Assembly: GCA_023974075.1 (NCBI GenBank)
Contig: JAMFTG010000308.1
Location: 1 to 64,000 of the forward strand
Direction of reading: 5' to 3'
DNA from: Chaenocephalus aceratus
Taxonomy: Eukaryota; Chordata; Actinopteri; Perciformes; Channichthyidae
Length of the DNA: 64,000 nt
This document shows, piece by piece, positions 57,015 through 64,000 of this stretch. The notes below the pieces were generated by a model. It saw only the letters and a list, made by a program, of their open reading frames with translations, searched no databases and had not been told where the DNA came from. A program made the position numbers and the translations under genes. Position 1 is the stretch's first letter, and each line of letters starts with the position of its first letter.

Positions 57015-57970
57015 GTTACAGTAAAATCAGAGCGAATAAAAGACAAAAGACAGTTTTTCGAGGACAAGGACACAGTGACGAATTAGTGTTATAATGATAA
57101 CAGCCCTTCATCATGTTGTAGTGTTTCCTGCCCTTTCGGATTCCCCCTCCGGCGAGCCCTCAGGCACATTTGGTTAATTAACAGTCCTTCAAATACCTTG
57201 TTATTAAATTATACATATGCGATGTTAAGCACTCAGTCTAGACTGGAAATGATTTACGGCCCACTCATCCATCCATTTTCCACTCCCCGAGTTGCACCCG
57301 GCCCCATTAATGTCTTTTATTAGGTCCGTGGTGTTAATATGTCGTAGAATTAGGAGGGCCACAGTGCAGGGGAAGCAAATCTGTCAATCAATTTAAGAAC
57401 ACGAGCAGATTTCCAGTCGTTAGCCGTGAGTCGGGATTTCCCTTTTCGCTCTGTTTGCGCCTCGGATTGTTGCTGTAATGACTCGGTGTTCTTTCACTTT
57501 CACCATGTGTTCTTGGCAGGGACGTTCAGGGAAAAGTCCGCTGAAGGAAAGCACATCTGACTCTTTAAATCTGCTTTTTATTGCACTTTTCCCATTGTCT
57601 CTCGTGCACGTGTGTTATTGCCTTCGACTGGTATTAAAAACCGTAGCCAGACTAATGAATTTTATTACGTGGAGGGTGATCCAGATGACGGGGGTTCGGT
57701 TGAAATGCTCCCTCCCGTCACGTCTGTCTGACATTCTCTCACATCGCACCCCAGACAGGCATTTGGCTCGCACTCAAAATGTCCAGACGTCTTACTCACA
57801 GCCCCATTGTTTCATATCCCATTTGGTAAGCAGCATGATCATTACAGTGGGATGCGGTTCTGCGAAGCGTACAGACGATTAGTTTGCGACTGAAAGAGGA
57901 AGCCAACCAGAGCAGATGTGCCACAACAGGTTCACGGGAGATTTGATCACACTCTCGATACGCCGGACAC
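57015..57970. other. SMURF2 intron 3 stretch without recognised element
   Basis: A 134-codon + strand ORF at 57478-57882 has no motif and no codon-like composition that I can support as a gene. Confidence 0.4.
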
Positions 57971-57972
57971 AT

Positions 57973-58081
57973 GAGGAGGAGGAGGAGGAGGAGGAGGAGG
58001 AGGAGGAGGAGGAGGAGGAGGAGGAGGAGGAGGAGGAGGAGGAGGAGGAGGAGGAGGAGGAGGAGGAGGAGGAGGAGGAGA
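57973..58081. repeat. (GAG)n trinucleotide array, about 36 copies
   Basis: Uninterrupted purine/pyrimidine tract, GGA on + strand and TCC on - strand. Poly-Glu, poly-Arg and poly-Leu frames are artefacts. Confidence 0.97.
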
Positions 58082-58469
58082 CACACAGTCAGGAAATTAT
58101 CTGTCTTATTCCTTCTCCGAATACAATACGGTTACCTGAACATGTTCCATACTTGCATAACGTTGTTTTTAGCCATATTAGCAATCAGCGATTCCGTTGA
58201 AAGTCGGTCAACGTGTCCCAGACAGAAAGAGAGACATTCCAGTCAAATAAGATCTGTTTAAAAGCTTGATAGGATGGCTGTACAACGAGTGGCTTCATCA
58301 AGGCATGTCGAGCACTTCAAGTCCTTTCCATAGACTAATTAAATACAATATTATGCCGACAAATATGCAAGCCGAAAACATAAAGAATTTCCCTCAATGT
58401 AAGGCCTACATGTTCTCATATAAAATAAAACAGATAAACAATAATTTGTAAGTCTGTTTATCTCTTAAT
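58082..58469. other. SMURF2 intron 3 stretch without recognised element
   Basis: No gene or repeat recognised. Confidence 0.4.
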
Positions 58470-58655
58470 TACATGACATATGTTAGACGCTATTATCCAA
58501 AGCGACTTACATACTCAGTACTGTGGGCAATCCCCACTGGAGCACTTTGGGGTGAAGTATCTCAGGGACACAACGACAAGCTGACTGCAGTGGGACTCGA
58601 ACTTGCTACCCCCTGATTTGAGGTCCAGCACTCTATCCACTGAGCCACAGCCGCC
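58470..58655 (-). mobile_element. tRNA-derived SINE
   Basis: On the - strand GGCGGCTGTGGCTCAGTGGA and AGCAAGTTCGAGTCCCACTG give A- and B-box words, followed by TCCCTGAGATACTTCACCCC and, at the far end, GTAAGTCGCTTTGGATAATA. The last words are the body and tail of a common fish SINE. The A-to-B spacing is tRNA-like, but no cloverleaf is kept, so it is not a tRNA gene. Confidence 0.75.
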
Positions 58656-58659
58656 ACAG

Positions 58660-59520
58660 CTCAACATTTTAATGAAGGCATGCTGCTTCCTGCTAACACG
58701 CTAAATTAAAATTGGAATCAACATTATACCCGTTTAAAATCAGCCTTTTTTTAAGACTGTGTTTGGATTTGAGATATGTGTCCTGGCTTGTTCCTTATTT
58801 TTGTTTTATTTATATTTTAAATATTTAGTCATGTTGCAAATGCTGTGATTTCCCCCAGAATGCAGTAGGTCTGATATGATCTCCTGAATCGCTTCAAAAT
58901 AGTTTACTCAAACAACCCGTTTTGACAGCATGACTGATGAGCGTTTAAACCTAAATTAACTGGTCATTTATCATCCTCATACATATGGGGAGAAAGCATC
59001 CTTCTTAGTCACTAAAGTGAAACCAGAAGTGTCTCGAGAACTTGATGCGAGAATAATTTAAAATGCCATGTTCTCGCCACTTCATCCGCAGTCTGACGGA
59101 TATTTTCATGGTTTCTTTATTTTGTGCTCGTCACAGTTTCTCCATCCTGTCTCCCTCCGCCCGATATGTTCTGTGGATAAATGATTCACAGGTTCACAGT
59201 CTGTGGTGTTCAGACGCTCAGGATCACAAGTTCACATCCACCGTCTGGAAAATCCCTCAACTTCCCCACCTTCCTCTTCCTCTTCCTCTTCCTCCTCCAT
59301 GTCCAAACTGTGTCTCGTAATGTGTCCGTGAAAAGGCGTCTCCGTGGTATCCTCTACGGGGCGTTGTGAGACATCCTGAGTGAGACTGGTCATGACCTAA
59401 TGTCTTACAACTGCTACCATAGCTTAGTTGATTCTGATTGGTCAATTTGGACAGTCTGTTATTTCGTTATTAAGACGGGTTAATGGTCAAGAAAACCTCG
59501 ATCACTGCTGCCATCATTTC
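58660..59520. other. SMURF2 intron 3 stretch without recognised element
   Basis: Only a short (CTTCCT)n tract at about 59271-59298. Both-strand ORFs at 59063-59445 lack motifs. Confidence 0.4.
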
Positions 59521-59524
59521 AAAT

Positions 59525-60175
59525 GAATGAATGAAAACTTTATTACAGACTCAGGGTCCAGATAAAAGACAATACATTACATAGATAAAAGACAAGGCAT
59601 TAGATATAATAAATTACATACATAGCATAAAAAGAATTCATAGTTTAAGAATAATTTAAATCAGTGTCCTACAAAGAGACAACTATACCAATGCCTCCAC
59701 AGCTGCGATTGGTAGCGTGTACTAAACCTTATGTTCGATAAGGCCAAGAGGATTTCATTATCAGAGTCATTAAGCCGGCAAATACATTTATACATAAGAT
59801 TTCTTAAAACAGCTTGTAGAGTATTGACTCCTGCAGCCACAAACATTTCACTTGCACTAGACCATCGAGGTCTCTTCAGCAATATTCTCATGGCATCATT
59901 ATAAGCTACTTGAAGCTTCCGTAAACTTGCTTTTCTGTAGTTTGACCACAGACGTGCCGTTTAGTGCGGTGTGCAACATGCTCTGAACAGAGACATCTTC
60001 ACTCCATCTGCACATGCACTAAACTTACGTAGGAGAATGTTTGCTTGTGCATACATCATGCGGCATTGCCTATAAATATCTTCATCATCTGTCAATTGTT
60101 CTGTAATAAAGTGTCCAAGATATTTTAACTTATTACAGACAGTAAGATTAATATCTTAGTGAACGTGTAAGTAAA
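59525..60175 (-). pseudogene. Non-LTR retrotransposon RT C-terminus and 3' end, broken
   Basis: On the - strand, about 60145 to 59661, one frame reads CNKLKYLGHFITEQLTDDED then IYRQCRMMYAQANILLRKFS, LFRACCTPH, a stop, TARLWSNYRKASLRKL and AYNDAMRILLKRPRWSSASE, then NLMYKCICRL. This is the region after the reverse transcriptase core in a teleost non-LTR element. One in-frame nonsense codon and loss of all upstream domains show it is dead. The 3' part (59525-59660) carries TGAATGAATGAAAACTTTAT, the presumed 3' tail. Confidence 0.78.
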
Positions 60176-61038
60176 TGGTTGCTATCGTTGTTGGTAGGCA
60201 GTGGAACGGACGATTGTCTCTTAGTGGAAGTTCATGTTTGCATCAATTTGTTGTAATAAATTGTTCAGGGTTCTTACGGTCATTAAAAACCTGGGGAAGT
60301 CGTGGGAATTGAAAATGCTAATTCCAGGCCCTGGAAAATTTTTGGAAAACAATATTTTTCCCAAAGTTTTGGAAAGGTCATGGAAATGTAACTAAAGTTG
60401 CATCAAATATGTACTTTTATTTTTGTACTCCATTTTATATTTTGATTTCTTATTATTACAATTATTTGTTTAATCTCTCAAAGTGTATCCCTTGTTGTGA
60501 AGCACTTCGAGATTTGTCTTGGCAGATGAGAAGCGCTATATAAATTAAATATATTATTATTAAATATAATTTATATATTATCTAATCGCCCAAATAGTAA
60601 TACTTTAATGATAATAAATACTGTATCGTAATGAAACGTAAAATTGCATTTAACTGACGAGGTGTTTTGCTGGTGATGGATTTTAGTTGCGTTAGCGTGT
60701 AGAAGCTAGTAAGCTATTTGATTTGTTTTAGATAGGCACGACATGTTTCATATGCAGACCTTATTTTCCTGTTCCACGTTAAAATAAACCATGTTCAGTG
60801 GCACCGCTGAGAAAGAGTATTTCTTTTGGTCATGGAACATTAGGTAACGGTCATGGAGAAGTCATTGAACATCATTGGTGTATGAACCCTGACTGTTGAT
60901 TGATTGAGTGAGTGATCAGCCAAGCTGGAGTGATTCAAGCACTGCACACTCTGTCATGGTATCTAAGGGGTCCAACAGTGATTATCATGGTTTCTATGAG
61001 AGCCGTTCAATGTCTCCTTCCTCTGTCCTTCCTTTCAG
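60176..61038. other. End of SMURF2 intron 3, L2-like tail fragment
   Basis: GAAGCACTTCGAGATTTGTC and GAGAAGCGCTATATAAATTA at about 60496-60550 are an L2-type 3' tail. The intron ends with CCTTCCTTTCAG (61027-61038). Confidence 0.5.
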
Positions 61039-61172
61039 ATACATCGGAAAATCAGATTCCATCACCATCAGCGTGTGGAACCACAAGAAGATCCACAAGA
61101 AGCAGGGAGCCGGGTTCCTGGGCTGCGTCCGCCTGCTTTCCAACGCCATCAACCGCCTCAAAGACACGGGCT
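61039..61172 (+). CDS. smurf2: SMURF2 coding exon 4 (residues 67-112, C2 domain end)
   Basis: The 134-base exon completes Leu67, then encodes YIGKSDSITISVWNHKKIHK, KQGAGFLGCVRLLSNAIN and RLKDTG, and supplies the T of Tyr112. The acceptor is TTTCAG and the donor GTAAGT at 61173. VWNHKKIHKKQGAGFLGCVRL is diagnostic of SMURF proteins, and the lysine-rich WNHKKIHKK segment is part of the C2 surface implicated in membrane and HECT contacts. NAINRLKDTG agrees with SMURF2. Remaining exons (rest of C2, WW domains, HECT domain) lie beyond the right edge. Confidence 0.96.
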
Positions 61173-61234
61173 GTAAGTGTCAGTATTACTCCTTTTATTA
61201 TTATTACTACCACAAATGTCTTTAGCTGTACGAG

Positions 61235-62275
61235 TCTATGTATGGAAGGAACCATGTCTTATATAGAGTGGGACAGGAATGCGTCCAAAACCAGGGAATG
61301 AGTCGGCCTTTTAGCACTTCTTTGTTGCCTCTTCTGGAAAATCAATGTTTTTTTAATGTGTTGTTTGGTTAGAAGCCCTAAATAAGGTCTGTGGAACTGA
61401 AGATTTTTTAACGGTTTGTGCTACGGCATTAAATATGTCAGTAAATACCCCAATGGGGAATTTAAAAACAGCAGTTGCTAACAAGTGTATAAATGAGACG
61501 ACTAAACGTCATCACGCCAAACATTGGCCGCCTTTAGCTTAGCGGTGGTGACGTGAAGTCATGTGACCGTGCTGTAGTTCCTCTATAGCCCAACATTAGC
61601 CGCCTTTAGCTTAGCGGTGGTGACGTGAAGTCATGTGACCGTGCTGTAGTTCCTTTATAGCCCAACTTTAGCCACCTTTAGCTTAGCGGTGGTGACGTGA
61701 AGTCATGTGACCGTGCTGTAGTTCCCTATAGCCCAACATTAGCCGCCTTTAGCTTAGCGGTGGTGACGTGAAGTCATGTGACCGCGCTGTAGTTCCTTTA
61801 TAGCCCAACTTTAGCCGCCTTTAGCTTAGCGGTGGTGACGTGAAGTCATGTGACCGCGCTGTAGTTCCTTTATAGCCCAACTTTAGCCGCCTTTAGCTTA
61901 GCGGTGGTGACGTGAAGTCATGTGACCGCGCTGTAGTTCCTTTATAGCCCAACTTTAGCCGCCTTTAGCTTAGCGCTGGTGACGTGAAGTCATGTGACCG
62001 TGCTGTAGTTCCTTTATAGCCCAACATTAGCCGCCTTTAGCTTAGCGGTGGTGACGTGAGGTCATGTGACCGTGCTATAGTTCCTTTATTGCCCAACATT
62101 AGCTTTTTACATCAGAAATCATAAAGTGGTGTTAATATGTGGAGATTATCCTGCTGAACTAAACGTGTAAGTATCATGAACGTTTGTTTGACACAGAGAT
62201 TATTTTCTGCAATCATCCAATTGATTTTTTGTGGAGGGAACCAGGGAGATGCTATCTTCAGGGTCAGCCTACAAA
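61235..62275 (+). mobile_element. Family-A element with 72-bp minisatellite (copy 6, both flanks)
   Basis: The most complete copy. Left flank: GGAAGGAACCATGTCTTATA, CAGGAATGCGTCCAAAACCA, AAATAAGGTCTGTGGAACTG, AGTTGCTAACAAGTGTATAA. Array, about 61515-62105, eight units. Right flank: CATCAGAAATCATAAAGTGG, GTGTTAATATGTGGAGATTA, GAGATTATTTTCTGCAATCA and GGAGGGAACCAGGGAGATGC. It sits 60 bases after exon 4 of SMURF2. Confidence 0.85.
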
Positions 62276-62649
62276 AAATACTTCACCCCTTCACCTCTCT
62301 ATGGTCAATGAGGCAGCATCCATCAAGCCAGCTTTATTCCTGTCATGTGATAAGAAGCAGGGGTTAGGCCTAAGTGACAGAACTTTTCAGAATCCTGACA
62401 AAGGCCAGGCCTGTCGAGGGGGGTCAACACTCTGCCAGAACAGGAAGAGCCAATCAGCATCACCCTGCAATTACAGTACAAGTGTCAGAAGCTAACTGGA
62501 TAAATGAGGCTTTGGTAAATGGCTCCTAGTTAAAGCAGTAGCTTCTGGAGCTGGAGGGTTTGTAGACATCGTATAATCCCACCGCTTTAAAGACAGTATT
62601 TCTGCTTTCTTATTATTACATTACTGGAATGTTTTAGCTAAATTAAACT

Positions 62650-63062
62650 CGAGATGGTCGCCAGTGGAAGGAACCATGTGACATATGCAGGAATGAGTCC
62701 TAAAACCAGCATTTTGCCACTTCTGCTTCCCTCGTCTGGAAGTCAATTGTTTTCTGAATGTGTTTTTGGTTCTTCGCCTGATAAGGTCTGTGGTTAATAA
62801 TAAGCGGCAAGAAAAAAACTGCGGTTGCTAACAACTGGCTAAAAAGGACTAATAAACACCATCAAGCCAAACATAGCTAAGCGGTGACCGTCGTGTAGAT
62901 TGTTTATAGCATAACGTTAGCTTTTTACTTCTCGAGATTGCATTTACACTTCAAGTATAATAGTGCCATTAATATGTGGAGATTATCCTGCTGAACAAAA
63001 CGTATCCCATTGGCTTTTGGTGGAGGGAACCAGGGAGATGCTACCTTCAAGGTCAGCTTACA
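62650..63062 (+). mobile_element. Family-A element, almost array-free (copy 7)
   Basis: Same flanks as copy 6 (GGAAGGAACCATGTGACATA, TGCAGGAATGAGTCCTAAAA, GGTTGCTAACAACTGGCTAA; then TTAATATGTGGAGATTATCC and GGAGGGAACCAGGGAGATGC), but between them only one degenerate unit, ACATAGCTAAGCGGTGACC to AGCATAACGTTAG. It shows the element with little or no expansion. Confidence 0.8.
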
Positions 63063-63547
63063 CATCATCCCTGCATCCTTCTTTGTGCACACATGTTCCA
63101 GTCAATCCAAGAAGCTTTACAATTAAACAAAAATGTCTGAATCAACCCAATGACCTCTCAACAGACTTTTAGGGGGGCATAACGGCAACCGCTAGAAAAC
63201 GCACAAAACAAAAGAAAGACAAACACTCACCACAACAGAGAGAACACAACAAATCTACGCTTACACTTTAATGGCTCTACAATTATGCATGTCTGCTTGA
63301 AATGACCGGTTGTCTAGATCGGCAGACGGAGATAGAGGGAGGTTAGTCACTAGGGCATGTTGTGTGTGTTTGAACACATGCTGCCAGTCTGCGGAGGAAA
63401 CTGAGAGGAAAACTAATGGAGAAACTAACGGGGTGAGGAGGAGGCCAGCAGAGAGAGGAAATGCAGAGGCAAACCACTCACAGCTGTGGCACAAGGTTCT
63501 GGTTTCCTGTGTTGCTCCAGGAAAACATATTTGTCAGGGGGCTTCTA
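63063..63547. other. SMURF2 intron 4 stretch without recognised element
   Basis: Opposed ORFs at 63261-63561 have no motifs. No gene supported. Confidence 0.4.
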
Positions 63548-64000
63548 GGAAAAGACTATAAAGGAACTACAGCACGGTCACATGACTTCACGTCACCACC
63601 GCTAAGCTAAAGGCGGCTAATGTTGGGCTATAAAGGAACTACAGCACGGTCACATGACTTCACGTTAGCACCGCTAAGCTAAAGGTGGCTAATGTTGGGC
63701 TATAAAGGAACTACAGCACGGTCAGATGACTTCACGTCACCACCGCTAAGCTAAAGGCGGCTAATGTTGGGCTATAAAGGAACTACAGCACGGTCACATG
63801 ACTTCACGTCACCACCGCTAAGCTAAAGGTGGCTAATGTTGGGCTATAAAGGAACAACACGGTCACATGACTTCACGTCACCACCGCTAAGCTAAAGGAG
63901 GCTAATGTTGGGCTATAAAGGAACTACAGCACGGTCACATGACTTCACGTCACCACCGCTAAGCTAAAGGAGGCTAATGTTGGGCTATAAAGGAACTACA
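63548..64000 (-). mobile_element. Family-A array (copy 8), running off the right edge
   Basis: At least six units of CTATAAAGGAACTACAGCAC, GGTCACATGACTTCACGTCA and CCACCGCTAAGCTAAAGG in reverse orientation to copy 6. The left boundary at 63548 has no family flank; the right side is outside the window. Confidence 0.85.

Noticed and set aside
57478..57882. 134-codon + strand ORF in SMURF2 intron 3
   Set aside because: No motif or homology that I can recognise, and no splice evidence; kept only as unexplained intron sequence.
58560..58655. tRNA gene on the - strand suggested by A- and B-box words
   Set aside because: The sequence continues into a SINE body and tail, and acceptor-stem pairing is absent.

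Overview
The window is vertebrate, almost certainly teleost fish, nuclear DNA. The evidence is two spliced genes whose peptides match vertebrate families, a Rex3-type (RTE clade) retrotransposon of a kind abundant in teleosts, many small hAT- and piggyBac-like transposons, tRNA-derived SINEs, and very long (GT)n tracts. I cannot name a species.

Genes, both on the + strand. (1) Positions 37-2240 hold the last four coding exons of an importin-alpha gene, best matched by KPNA2 (NLS receptor). Its polyadenylation signal is at 2363-2368 and its 5' part lies outside the window. (2) From 4263 the first four coding exons of SMURF2 (HECT E3 ubiquitin ligase of the TGF-beta/BMP pathway) appear at 4263-4314, 42325-42363, 49292-49400 and 61039-61172. 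Together they encode residues 1-111, the N-terminus and most of the C2 domain; the gene runs off the right edge. Intron 1 is about 38 kb, intron 2 about 6.9 kb, intron 3 about 11.6 kb. All splice junctions are GT/AG and the phases join correctly. The protein-coding host sequence totals only about 1 kb.

Everything else is intron or intergenic sequence dominated by repeats. Region by region: 0.3-1.7 kb, a MITE and a 72-bp minisatellite element in KPNA2 introns. 3.4-3.9 kb, a dispersed repeat just upstream of SMURF2. 5.4-6.3 kb, a CAGA/CAGG array. 7.1-8.1, 17.4-18.2, 35.0-35.7, 39.4-40.8, 61.2-62.3 and 63.5-64.0 kb, further copies of the 72-bp-array element. 12.5-15.3 and 32.1-33.8 kb, an inverted pair of elements carrying a 37-bp array. 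16.1-16.7 kb, a broken Crypton-like tyrosine recombinase. 19.7-23.5 kb, three hAT-type elements and an L2-like 3' end. 24.8-28.1 kb, a SINE with a giant GT tract and TAGG arrays, one split by a hAT insertion. 29.0-31.6 kb, 33-bp and 48-bp arrays. 37.2-37.7 kb, a 15-bp array inside a dispersed repeat. 42.6-43.6 kb, a GAGTCC-type array. 46.4-48.9 kb, a CTCTTGATCGCC-type array with a 552-bp tandem duplication. 49.4-52.3 kb, a three-level transposon nest ending in Rex3. 53.2-58.1 kb, long GT and GAG tracts, a SINE split by a hAT MITE, and a piggyBac-like MITE split by another hAT MITE. 59.5-60.2 kb, a LINE remnant.

The recurring theme, and the main candidate novelty, is that several dispersed element families carry internal tandem arrays that differ in copy number from copy to copy. 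Transposition thus appears to spread minisatellite seeds that then expand in place. Element names rest on recognised protein motifs, terminal inverted repeats and target-site duplications read by eye; no database search was run. Introns outside the listed elements show nothing I recognise.
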